Made by a program: the position numbers and the translations under genes. Of a DNA stretch of 21,449 nt, positions 7,301 through 13,681 are shown in pieces. The notes beneath the pieces were generated by a model. The model was given only the letters and a program-made list of their open reading frames with translations, ran no database searches and was not told the origin of the DNA. The stretch's first letter is position 1. Every line of letters begins with the position of its first letter. The DNA comes from a virus: the IMG/VR virus record IMGVR_UViG_3300008120_001034, positions 1 to 21,449 of that record; one strand, written 5' to 3'.

Positions 7301-9808
7301 GTTGCCAAGGCGATCGGTGCGAGTGCCAAGGACGTCTGAGAGCTGTGCATTCTGGCCTGCGATCCGAGAGGTCAGCTGACCTCTTCTGATTTCGTCCTCT
7401 GTGGGCAGCGTCGCGCCAGCGACCACATTGCCCATGCGGTCGGTCGTCGTGCCAAAAGCGCCTGACAGCTTCTTGTAGCTGCCCAAGGTGTGAGGGTCCA
7501 AGCCTCCACTTCTTCTCATGCTCCCTTGAGGCGCAGGCTGGATGAGTCCGGAAGGTCCGCGCATATCAGGTGGGTTGATCCAAGACATCTCGCGCCTGAG
7601 CACCTCGTCTTCAAAGGCGTTCGGGCCTGAGGACAAGGTGAATGGTGCGGGGGCCACGGACCCTGGTGGGGGCGACGTGGGCATCGCAGGCGTCGGCTGC
7701 TTTGGCAGCATGACTGTAGGGGCGAACGGTGGCGGCGTCACTGGAAGCCGAATTGGAATGTTGGTGACGTCCGTAGGTGGCGTTGGCGTGACAACAGGTG
7801 GTGTCGCGATTGGCGGCGTCACCACAGGTGGAACGACCGGTGGTGTCACAACGGGTGGAACAACGGGCGGTGTCACCACTGGCGGGACGACCGGAGGAAC
7901 GGGTGGTGGGGGAGGCGATACCGGCGGCGTCACGGGTGGCGTCACCACAGGTGGAACGACCGGTGGAGGCGTTACAACTGGAGGCGTCACCACAGGTGGA
8001 ACGACCGGTGGAGGCGTTACAACTGGAGGTGCCATGTCCGCATTCACCTGACCAGGAAGAGTAGCTCCAGGGGTCGTGGCATTTACCTGACCAGGAAGAG
8101 TAGCTCCAGGGGTCGTGGCATTTACCTGACCGGGAAGAGTAGCTCCAGGGGTCGTGGCATTCACCTGACCGGGAAGAGTAGCTCCAGGGGTCGTGGCATT
8201 CACCTGACCGGGAAGAGTAGCTCCAGGGGTTAAAGCTGCAAGATCACTTGCGGCTGATCCGCTAAGGGCAGGAAAGCCGTCACCACTGCCTAGAGCTGGG
8301 AAACCACCACCACTGCCGATTGCAGGGAAACTGCTGTCACCGCCAAAACCAGCTTCGGCATCCGCACGTGCGTTATCCGCAGCATCTTGTCGGTCAAGTT
8401 CTGCAAAATCTTCTGCCGCTGACGCGCCGCCAGATGCGGAAGAGCCGCTACCGCCGAGTGCGGGGAAACCATCGCCACTACCAAGTGCAGGGAATCCATC
8501 CCCTCCGCCGAGTGCGGGAGAGCCGCCACCAAGAGCGGTTAAGTCATCTCGTGCTGATCCGCTACCTCCAAGACCGTCATTGCCTAAACCGCCATCGCCC
8601 AGACCGCCGCCAAGACCGTCATTGCCTAAACCGCCGCCGAGACCGTCATTGCCCAAACCACCATCTCCAAAACCGGCTTCGGCATCTGCACGTGCATTGT
8701 CCGCAGCGTCTTGTCGGTCAAGGCTTGCCAGGTCGTCTCTGGCGGATGTGTCACCAAGCCCTGAGTCGCCTACGGGGTTGTTGCTATTTGCGTTGGCGAT
8801 AGTGTCTTGGATGTAGGCGTCAAGGTCGCTTCTGAAAGCGTCCGCGTTAAAGGTTGGACGCGCAGGTGTCGGCAGGTTTGCCATCATCTGGTCAAACCGT
8901 GACATCGGAGCAGGGGCAGAGCTGTACAAAGGTGGGTTTGGCCTGAACGTACTGCGATTCGTCGCAGGAGTAAAGGTCGACCTGGAGCTGGTCGTTGTTC
9001 CACGCATCACAGGGGCAGACGTTGTTCTTGAGGAAGTGAACACTGAAGGGGCAGGTGTGTTCCCCCTCATCACAGTGGTAGATGTGGCCCTTGGGGAGCG
9101 AGCGGCCGAAGTAGATGTCACGCCTCTCATCACAGGGGCAGACGTCGACCTTGGGGCGCTAAACACTGAAGGGGCAGACGTGTTTCCACGCATCACAGGG
9201 GCAGACGTCGACCTTGGGGCGCTGACGGCCGAAGTAGGCGTTGTGCCTCTCATCACTGGAGCGGAGGTCGACCTCGGAGCGCTGAAGACCGAAGGGGCAG
9301 GTGTGTTCCCCCTCATCACAGTGGTAGAGGTGGCTCTTGGGGCACTGACGGCCGAAGTAGGCGTTGTGCCTCTCATCACAGGGGCAGACGTTGTCCTTGG
9401 GGCACTAAAGACTGAAGGGGCAGACGTGTTTCCACGCATCACTGGAGCGGATGTCGACCTTGGAGTGCTGATGGCCGTGGTAGGCGTTGTCCCACGCATC
9501 ACAGGAGCGGAGGTTGTTCTTGAAGCTGGGGCCGGCGTAGTTCGAGCTGGTTTAAGACTGTCTCGATGCGCCTGCTGCCGAGCGTTGAAATCGTTTCTCC
9601 ATGCCTGCTGCCGGGCATTGAAGTCATCTGTCTGTTTTTGCCGGAACGCTGCTGCAGCTCTTTCGCGAGCAGCGGCATCGGCCCTTGTCTTAGCCTGCTG
9701 CTCCTGGAAAGCACGCACCCCAGCGTTGTTCTTCAACATGTTGTCCCGGGTCTTCTGAGAAATCCCTGGGGCGTTCATCTCGGCTGCTGAATAGATTCTC
9801 TGGGCCAT
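4343..9808 (-). CDS. Giant repeat-rich probable virion protein (1821 aa)
   Basis: The largest gene in the window. Residues 1-95 are a charged helical region with a short repeat (DFNARQQA occurs twice). Residues 98-270 hold nine VMRG-ended repeats. Residues 360-500 hold Gly-rich GGLGNDGLG and GDGFPALG repeats with a duplicated RQDAADNARADAEAGFG block. Residues 527-591 hold five TPGATLPGQVNAT repeats, and residues 592-676 are PPVVTPPVV low-complexity. The C-terminal two thirds (677-1821) is ordinary globular or helical sequence with FKDGGEV and FAKGG motifs. Near the end it carries a YSLYDNNNVPHVTVEYL segment that resembles 'LRDPDGKPHVTIE' strings in very large phage polyvalent proteins and PcfJ-like proteins; that link is from memory and weak. 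The ATG at 9808 has AGGAA five bases upstream and is preferred over a TTG at 9823. Its place between terL and portal suggests an internal or ejected virion protein. The function is unproven. Confidence 0.75.
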   Translation of the reverse strand: MAQRIYSAAEMNAPGISQKTRDNMLKNNAGVRAFQEQQAKTRADAAARERAAAAFRQKQTDDFNARQQAWRNDFNARQQAHRDSLKPARTTPAPASRTTSAPVMRGTTPTTAISTPRSTSAPVMRGNTSAPSVFSAPRTTSAPVMRGTTPTSAVSAPRATSTTVMRGNTPAPSVFSAPRSTSAPVMRGTTPTSAVSAPRSTSAPVMRGNTSAPSVFSAPRSTSAPVMRGVTSTSAARSPRATSTTVMRGNTPAPSVFTSSRTTSAPVMRGTTTSSRSTFTPATNRSTFRPNPPLYSSAPAPMSRFDQMMANLPTPARPTFNADAFRSDLDAYIQDTIANANSNNPVGDSGLGDTSARDDLASLDRQDAADNARADAEAGFGDGGLGNDGLGGGLGNDGLGGGLGDGGLGNDGLGGSGSARDDLTALGGGSPALGGGDGFPALGSGDGFPALGGSGSSASGGASAAEDFAELDRQDAADNARADAEAGFGGDSSFPAIGSGGGFPALGSGDGFPALSGSAASDLAALTPGATLPGQVNATTPGATLPGQVNATTPGATLPGQVNATTPGATLPGQVNATTPGATLPGQVNADMAPPVVTPPPVVPPVVTPPVVTPPPVVPPVVTPPVTPPVSPPPPPVPPVVPPVVTPPVVPPVVTPPVVPPVVTPPIATPPVVTPTPPTDVTNIPIRLPVTPPPFAPTVMLPKQPTPAMPTSPPPGSVAPAPFTLSSGPNAFEDEVLRREMSWINPPDMRGPSGLIQPAPQGSMRRSGGLDPHTLGSYKKLSGAFGTTTDRMGNVVAGATLPTEDEIRRGQLTSRIAGQNAQLSDVLGTRTDRLGNVVAAPAMPAFFKDGGEVMNSDSINEYLQQQMSGDQDSSAALFDNAQKLLADVTQANQVEPMRRPVKRTSRGSGGESKTDKNMSLKMPSLAASKGMAFAPPSAQEAAETKSMGTAREQMEELARVYQLKINAARNKARGLGADTFGAPTLEGQTLVKKSLSKRSFAKGGFVSVLEKGDMSSPAYRAQLEREQGLEGSYPEMIAAPLVKSAVGAARAGLDRFLASRAPKRFTDLENARRDAAFRTLTERERAKYLGSGQLPDDFAERMKNASAIGENVGKAPFPTAVPSPEKKRANLKEYLGKTVRDPSARRLLVELEAQNEQAQEPEYRAKGSPEEGEVSQAERDAASRPAFVTPKSGIGRKSSTKAGELEAAALQGISETPYNLLGAPVDLLTMAMRPLGYNVEAPMLGSEDLKRRATRAGIRQEPPKEGTAARALFNLAEIGSSAVNPAAPVRAGVKAAKAVGDKAADVAKDFQEYNRQLNVPGASYVSRAPGGYFPTSRSTEGGILSNLDKAFDPILKEIRNIDDPEKRQALTMLFNQKAKDFFTKQAGSVDDPLRKDILSGALKFERSTPMGDTFPQALQKGVAQGDLESLRLLEKAYDEMLGMQSTVPRRVGTDEVEGVMQSQIMANIQANLDKIPDAQLLAYAGRKPGQGPTGVADVAAQIRQKIKDNPTLFSTVLEPRIAETLFVNSRNVSDSDMARYPSLYGSPAVEAMVTPGGRQPDYGEAVDAGYFLPEMQVAIDKGQPIQDIRSDYVRMLGLGPTQMLRQAEQMDPDELNQMGFPDFLKKAYANTQQVDRFEKSIPLVKKAIEAGKVPPADIMTFGVKDFLPAGDDFRWVKVVKPDGVRAIAAGMNNSVAGYAKSTTYGSLKKGRAALDSGEAEVYSLYDNNNVPHVTVEYLTAKPGVPDAKKNTIAQLTGNGPLTANATPENYAPQIVDLLNNLRPNSMPPTIKKLLEDTGQKVFLDEEVLAPLYFGVPIQALR
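7780..8033 (-). repeat. PPVVTPPVV low-complexity coding repeat
   Basis: Inside the giant gene. The minus strand encodes repeated PPVVTPPVV and PPVVPPVVT units (roughly residues 592-676), with the matching DNA repeating GGAACGACCGGTGG and CACCACAGGTGG on the plus strand. It probably forms an extended polyproline linker between the repeat-rich N-terminal third and the globular remainder. Confidence 0.85.
8036..8230 (-). repeat. Five near-identical 39-bp tandem repeats (TPGATLPGQVNAT)
   Basis: Five in-frame copies of a 39-bp unit inside the giant gene, each encoding 13 residues. Copies differ only at a few positions, such as ATTCACC/ATTTACC and CCAGG/CCGGG. That near-identity, compared with the more diverged repeats further upstream in the gene, suggests recent expansion by slippage or recombination. 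Confidence 0.95.
8346..8723 (-). repeat. Gly-rich repeats flanked by a duplicated RQDAADNARADAEAGFG block
   Basis: The stretches at 8346-8398 and 8671-8723 are a roughly 53-bp direct duplication encoding RQDAADNARADAEAGFG. Between them the DNA codes for GLGNDGLGG units (about 8560-8670) and GDGFPALG units (about 8440-8530; more copies follow at 8250-8330). They are coding repeats of the giant protein and should form a flexible Gly-rich linker. Confidence 0.85.
8999..9515 (-). repeat. Nine alternating 20/21-residue VMRG repeats
   Basis: The giant gene encodes nine units ending in VMRG. Two unit types mostly alternate: type A of 20 residues (TTPTSAVSAPRSTSAPVMRG) and type B of 21 residues (beginning NTSAPSVFSAPR and ending VMRG). 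This means that a unit pair of about 123 bp was itself duplicated. The repeats are Ser/Thr/Pro-rich with one Arg-Gly per unit, suggesting an extended, disordered or fibrous segment. Confidence 0.9.
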
Positions 9809-9845
9809 ACCGGTTCCTGCCAATAAGTTGCCTACATTTTACGGC

Positions 9846-11303
9846 TCAATAGTACTCCGGCACAAGCTCCCGCTTTTCACCTTCCTCGTTGTCGTCGGTG
9901 GCCAGGCTGATGAAGTTGCCGCGCCGGAATCTGTCCATGGCCATGGTCGTGCTGTCCACCATGTCGTCGTTGTCGCCGTTCGGGAACGCCGCGCATTCTT
10001 CAACAAGAAGCTCAGCCCACTCCGTGTCCGGGGCCCAGACCATCCCGGCCTCGAACACAGGGGCCACGGCGTTGGCCCGCGCGATCTTGTCCGTGCCCGA
10101 CCTGCGGCCTCCTGGCGAGTACATCGTCACAGGGATGCTCATCCTGCGCAGTTCCTGCTGCAGCGGCGTGCCCGTGGCCTTCGCCTCAATCAGCACGTTG
10201 TCCGGCTGCCAGTGGTCGTACTGCTCCTTCGCAATACGCTTGAGCTCTGGGAAGTCCCACCTCCCGCGCTTGACGTCAAGCAAGATGATGGACGCCCCCG
10301 AGTCCTCGTTCAGGTAAAACACACCCCAGGTCGTGATGACGGAAAAGTCAGCCGTCTCCTTCTTGGAGTAGGCCGTGTCCATGGACTGGATGATGTAGTT
10401 CACCACAGGCGGATCGTCATGTGGCCACACGCGCCACCACTCCCTTTTCAGAATAGCGCCCTCGTCGTTGGTGGGCTGCTGCTGGTACATCGCGTTCCAC
10501 TTTTGCACCGACAAAGTGGCCTTGACGCCCTCAAGTTCTTCGATCTTCCAAAAGCCTGGCCACAGGGGTTTGCCGCTCGGCATGATGGCCGGAAACTCAA
10601 TCACCTCCCACTGGTCCGCGTTCCGTGATTTTTGCGCCTTGAGTAAGCGCGCTGTCAGGTCCTTCGTCCCCCAGCGCGTCATCACGATCACGATCGCACC
10701 GCCTGGTTGCAAACGCGTGCGCGGGCCAGAGATGTACCACTCCCAGGCGTTGTCCAAAGCAAGCTCACTCATCGCGTCCTGCTCCGAGTGCGGATCGTCA
10801 ATGATCAAGACGTTCGCACCACGACCGGTCATCGCACCGCCCACACCAACAGCAAAGTATTCCCCGCCCTTGTTCGTGTCCCACCGGCCGGCAGCCTTTG
10901 AGTCCTGCTTCAAGGTCACATCTGGAAAAACCTCCTTGTAAGTGTCCATGTCCATCAGGTCACGGACCTTGCGGCCAAAGCGCACGGCGAGCTCGCTGTT
11001 GTGCGTTGCTTCAATGGCCTTGGTGCTTGGATCGCGGCCCATGAGGTACGCAGGCAGGAGGTAGGACGCGAATTCAGACTTCGTGTGCCGGGGAGGCATG
11101 TTGATGATCAAACGCTTCAAGGACCCAGCGGCAATGCGGTCGAAGGCCTTGGCCATGATCGCGTGGTGCTCACCAAGGATCGCGTTTGGCCAGACGTAGC
11201 GCACGAAGTCCAGGAAGCTGCTCCTGGCCTTCTCTTGCGAGTTAAGTTGTGCGAGTCGGTACTCAAGGCGCAGGCGGTCCGCTTCGATGTCGTCAGGGAT
11301 CAT
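9846..11303 (-). CDS. terL: Terminase large subunit
   Basis: A 485-residue packaging motor that docks on the portal, hydrolyses ATP to pump DNA and cuts the concatemer. The ATPase domain shows an atypical Walker A loop MPPRHTKSE (residues 69-77), Walker B VLIIDDP (165-171) and the coupling motif VMTRWGTKDLTARL (about 208-221). The C-terminal RNase H-like nuclease shows the acidic residues D309 (SMDTAY), E373 (LIEAKATGTP) and D447/D450 (DDMVDS). Length and motif spacing are normal and complete. The ATG at 11303 overlaps the stop of the HNH gene as ATGA, so translation is coupled; a longer reading frame to 11369 would run deep into the HNH gene and has no ribosome site. It is unusual that terS is not adjacent but about 5 kb upstream. 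Confidence 0.95.
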   Translation of the reverse strand: MIPDDIEADRLRLEYRLAQLNSQEKARSSFLDFVRYVWPNAILGEHHAIMAKAFDRIAAGSLKRLIINMPPRHTKSEFASYLLPAYLMGRDPSTKAIEATHNSELAVRFGRKVRDLMDMDTYKEVFPDVTLKQDSKAAGRWDTNKGGEYFAVGVGGAMTGRGANVLIIDDPHSEQDAMSELALDNAWEWYISGPRTRLQPGGAIVIVMTRWGTKDLTARLLKAQKSRNADQWEVIEFPAIMPSGKPLWPGFWKIEELEGVKATLSVQKWNAMYQQQPTNDEGAILKREWWRVWPHDDPPVVNYIIQSMDTAYSKKETADFSVITTWGVFYLNEDSGASIILLDVKRGRWDFPELKRIAKEQYDHWQPDNVLIEAKATGTPLQQELRRMSIPVTMYSPGGRRSGTDKIARANAVAPVFEAGMVWAPDTEWAELLVEECAAFPNGDNDDMVDSTTMAMDRFRRGNFISLATDDNEEGEKRELVPEYY

Positions 11304-11632
11304 GATTGTTCCACGTGGAGAGTTTTGTCGTCCGAGTGTAGGGTCAGATGACATTTTCGGCAAAGCCATGTGACTTGGAGCGGTTTGCTGTAGTCGTCAT
11401 GATGCTTTTGGGCAGAAGGGTCCTGGCACACGGCACAGGGTTCAGGAAGAAGTTTTCCCCTGCGCTGGTACACGTTGGCATAAGCACGGGCCACGGACCG
11501 CTGGCGCTGATCATCGGGAAGGTCCGCGTGCCGTGGTCGGTTGTCCCTGGCGTACGCAGCATGGCACGCGCGGCAGTAGCGTTGGGGTAGCCGGTCATTC
11601 GGACCGTGGCACTTGGAGCAGGTTGTTTTCAT
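11300..11632 (-). CDS. HNH-type zinc-binding endonuclease next to terL
   Basis: A 110-residue protein with two Cys clusters. C5-x2-C8 and C20-x2-C23 form an N-terminal zinc knuckle. C66-x2-C69 and C91-x2-C94 frame the nuclease core, which has KHHDDYSKPLQVTWLCRKCH (H77/H78, then H95 and H99). The string HHDDYSKPL...WLCRKCH is a familiar phage HNH / endonuclease VII-like signature. HNH nucleases next to terminases can assist DNA cleavage during packaging. The start at 11632 is chosen because upstream codons run into noncoding DNA; no strong Shine-Dalgarno is visible there. The stop overlaps the terL start as ATGA. It is the first gene of the late operon. A free-standing homing-like role is the alternative. 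Confidence 0.8.
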   Translation of the reverse strand: MKTTCSKCHGPNDRLPQRYCRACHAAYARDNRPRHADLPDDQRQRSVARAYANVYQRRGKLLPEPCAVCQDPSAQKHHDDYSKPLQVTWLCRKCHLTLHSDDKTLHVEQS

Positions 11633-11641
11633 GGAACGAAT

Positions 11642-11752
11642 TGTTTCACGAATACAAAAAAATTGCAAGGCAAATCGGTTTACAGGGGAAGGGGGCCCTT
11701 TTTCCTGCCGGGGGTCAAAAAGTGTTTCACGCAGCACATACCGTGTGAAACA
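11642..11752. promoter_or_regulatory. Candidate operator: three TGTTTCAC/GTGAAACA sites
   Basis: TGTTTCAC at 11723-11730 and GTGAAACA at 11745-11752 form a perfect inverted repeat whose centres are 22 bases apart, about two helical turns. A third copy, TGTTTCAC, is at 11642-11649, ten bases upstream of the HNH start codon on the transcribed side. Spacing and position suggest binding sites for a regulator of the late operon. I could not identify a convincing -35/-10 pair between them. Confidence 0.4.
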
Positions 11753-12234
11753 GGGCTAAAGCCCGCGACGCCCGCGACCCGGCCCGTTTTTTGGGGCCCG
11801 GGGTGGGTGGGTACTCACTTACGCGCCAGGGCGCGCGGACCCTGGACCACGGCCCACGGATCGCGGCCACCGGCCACCAGGTCCACGGCTCGCGGATCGA
11901 TGCCCCTGGATCGCGGACCATGCACCAGGTAACGGCCACCAGGCGGCCCGGCTCGCGGCCACCTGGTCGAGCGGATCGCGGCCACCAGGGCGCGCGTGCT
12001 GCAGCTGGTGCAGCGAAACATAATGCCCGCACCAGGTAGCGCGCCGGATTATCAATAATCGTTAACGGGGCACCAGGTCAACACAAACACAAACACGGCC
12101 ACCGGCACACGGTACGCGCACCACGCACCAGGGAGCGGCCAGGCGCGGACCCTGGGCAGGCCTGGCCACCAGGCGGTGATCGGGGTTTGTGGCCAACATG
12201 CCACCAGGTCCAGGGCGTCCGGTACGGTACCGGG

Positions 12235-12267
12235 CACAAAAAACCCGGCGCGCGGCCGGGTTTGTGG
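12235..12267 (-). terminator. Rho-independent terminator of the DUF932 unit
   Basis: On the minus strand the RNA would form an AAACCCGGC/GCCGGGTTT hairpin with a GC-rich loop, followed by further T residues (TTTTTTG). It lies 20 bases after the stop codon of the 70-residue gene at 12288 and closes that transcription unit before the repetitive intergenic region. Confidence 0.85.
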
Positions 12268-12287
12268 AGAGTTGAAAAACGACCGGG

Positions 12288-12500
12288 TCAGTCGATCCCG
12301 ACCTGGGCGGCGCGATCAGCCAGCAGCCGGTCGGCAGTGGCCATTGCGTCCGCTCGGTCGTCCGTGAAATATTCGGCCAGCAGCTGGTCGTCCTGGTCGA
12401 TCAGCTGCGCACGATATTCTCCGAACTCAGACGACCAGGTGACACGAAACCGACCGACCCCAGGGAAAGCCCCTGCGTAAACCAGGCGGCGCGCGCTCAC
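12288..12500 (-). CDS. Small conserved phage/plasmid protein after the DUF932 gene
   Basis: A 70-residue protein starting with GTG at 12500, whose GTGA overlaps the stop of the DUF932 gene; this coupling fixes the start. The central part RFRVTWSSEFGEYRAQLID...AEYFTDDRADAMATADRLL looks like two beta strands, a turn and a helix. The string 'EFGEYR ... DYFTDDREDA' recurs in small proteins of unknown function from phages and plasmids. It ends shortly before a terminator. It probably works with the DUF932 protein, but nothing in the sequence says how. Confidence 0.75.
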   Translation of the reverse strand: MSARRLVYAGAFPGVGRFRVTWSSEFGEYRAQLIDQDDQLLAEYFTDDRADAMATADRLLADRAAQVGID

Positions 12501-13591
12501 GCTGCCACCTCGACCAGGTCCAACAGGCCACCGGCCAGGGTTTCGAATTCGACCCGGTCCGCTTGCCAGGGGATCGAGCGCGCGTACGCGGTCGCGCCGG
12601 TCACCGCGTCCCAAACGGTCTCGATCGGGCGGCCCTCGTCCAGCATGTGCGCATGCTGCACGCGAGCGGCCACGCGCGGCCCGAACCGGGTCGCCAGGAA
12701 TTTGTCGACCTTTTCGAGTTTTGTGGTTTGCGCGCTGCGCAGGACCCCGGACACATTGGCCGCGCTCGAACGGGAATATTCCAAAAGGGCCGGGGTTACC
12801 TGGTCGATAAACTTATCCGGCGCGCTGGCCGTGTGCCTGATGCTGAACTCGTCCAGCTCATGCGCACCCCACACGATCCGGTTCGCGCAAACATAGTCAA
12901 ACAGGAAAGTCTTAACGCGCAGCGCGCCAGCTCCGACCTCGCTGTTTGTGACGAAAAACCCGCGCGCCAGGGTGCCGGTCTGGCCGTCCCGGCGGCCCGG
13001 TAACTCGATCCGGTTTTGCTCGTCCGCCAGGAAAACAAACATGTCACGGTCACCCGCGAACAATGTAGTGTTTTTACGGTCGACCTCGACCAGGTTACCG
13101 AACACCCCAGGCACCCGCCAGGGGCCGGTCGCACCGTCCCCGAACCGGTCGATTAAGGCGGCCACAACGTCACCGTCCCAAATTCGGCCGTAGTTCGGAC
13201 CGGTCACCGCGCGCAGCTCTGAACAGCCGTTACGGGACAATAAAACCCCGATGTCTTTCGCGTCCCGCTCGACCTGGAACCCGTAGTTCAGACAATCGGC
13301 GGCCAGGGGCGCGGGTAACTCTCGCAGATATGCACCAGGCGCGCCGACCAGGTTAGCGGCCTGGCCCATGGCCCAATGGGTCGGGGCGTACGCATGGCCG
13401 TTGGGTCCCTCAATCACCAGGCCCTGGTTATCGTCAGTTGGAACCGCGCGCAGACGGCGGGACGAAACCACGGCGGCCCGGCTGATCGCCTGGCGGGTCA
13501 CCATGGCCGCATGCATCTCATGCAGGGAAATAAAGCGCTCTTCGGCGGGGCGTGTGGCCCATTGGGCGCTGGCTTGTTTAAGTGTTGACAT
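12497..13591 (-). CDS. DUF932 (phage/plasmid-like) protein
   Basis: A 364-residue protein matching the DUF932 / TIGR03299 phage- and plasmid-borne family. An N-terminal helical part (ERFISLHEMHAAM) is followed by SSRRLRAVPTDDNQGLVIEGPNGHAYAPTHWAMGQ. Next come the typical RAVTGPNYGRIWDGDVVAALI stretch (about 147-167), the strand region LFAGDRDMFVFLADEQNRIELPG, and FFVTNSEVGAGALRVKTFLFDYVCANRIVWG (about 208-240). The C-terminus is helical. Family members are often found on mobile elements; their biochemical role is not established. It has its own promoter and leader (13592-13681) with a purine box instead of a strong Shine-Dalgarno, and is coupled to a 70-residue partner. The surrounding DNA is unusually rich in CCAGG/CCTGG. 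Confidence 0.85.
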   Translation of the reverse strand: MSTLKQASAQWATRPAEERFISLHEMHAAMVTRQAISRAAVVSSRRLRAVPTDDNQGLVIEGPNGHAYAPTHWAMGQAANLVGAPGAYLRELPAPLAADCLNYGFQVERDAKDIGVLLSRNGCSELRAVTGPNYGRIWDGDVVAALIDRFGDGATGPWRVPGVFGNLVEVDRKNTTLFAGDRDMFVFLADEQNRIELPGRRDGQTGTLARGFFVTNSEVGAGALRVKTFLFDYVCANRIVWGAHELDEFSIRHTASAPDKFIDQVTPALLEYSRSSAANVSGVLRSAQTTKLEKVDKFLATRFGPRVAARVQHAHMLDEGRPIETVWDAVTGATAYARSIPWQADRVEFETLAGGLLDLVEVAA

Positions 13592-13681
13592 GGTTTGCTC
13601 TCTTTCTAACTTTCTGAATTACCGGGAAACCGTCCCGGCGGCGGTGTTTGCATTATTACACACAAACAGAAAACAGGTTAA
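13592..13681 (-). promoter_or_regulatory. Promoter and structured leader of the DUF932 gene
   Basis: Minus strand: -35 TTAACC (13676-13681), a 17-base spacer, -10 TAATAA (13653-13658), then CAAACACC. A perfect CCGGGA/TCCCGG hairpin follows at 13622-13638, and the purine box AGAAAGTTAGAAAGAGAG at 13598-13615 lies just before the ATG. The -35 overlaps the stop codon of the upstream gene. It shares elements with the leaders at 14368, 15391, 16098 and 17834. Confidence 0.65.

Larger units (their letters stand above)
11633..12287. other. GC-rich repetitive intergenic region upstream of the late operon
   Basis: About 650 bases without a convincing gene. From roughly 11820 to 12240 it is filled with degenerate copies of CACCAGG and of CGCGGCCACCAGG, together with GGATCGCGG blocks, on the plus strand. 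Open frames on both strands here are side effects of this composition and have no ribosome sites. It must carry the late promoter for HNH-terL and, at 12235-12267, the terminator of the preceding unit. The 11642-11752 part carries GTGAAACA sites. A packaging signal, enhancer or origin role is possible but not shown. Confidence 0.6.

Noticed and set aside
7542-8051. Gly/Thr-rich plus-strand frame (GGVTTGGTTGG)
   Set aside because: Antisense of the polyproline PPVVTPPVV segment.
8036-8230. Possible CRISPR-like array (five regular repeats)
   Set aside because: The 39-bp units are contiguous with no spacers and stay in frame inside a gene, so they are protein repeats.
9036-9758. 240-codon plus-strand frame with ITGADVDLGAL repeats
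   Set aside because: The repeats are the antisense image of the VMRG repeats of the giant gene, which is part of the operon and has a ribosome site.
11690-11706. Imperfect GGAAGGGGG/CCCTTTTTCC palindrome as a terminator
   Set aside because: It lies upstream of the HNH gene rather than after a gene, and the arms do not pair cleanly.
11727-12055. Several overlapping Arg/Pro/Trp-rich frames on both strands
   Set aside because: They arise from GC-rich CCACC/GGATCG repeats, have no ribosome sites and look unlike phage proteins.
12563-13003. 146-codon plus-strand frame
   Set aside because: Antisense to the DUF932 gene.
13583-13591. TTGACATG on the plus strand resembling the promoter repeats
   Set aside because: It is the start-codon region of the DUF932 gene (antisense of CATGTCAA) and has no -10 at a suitable distance.
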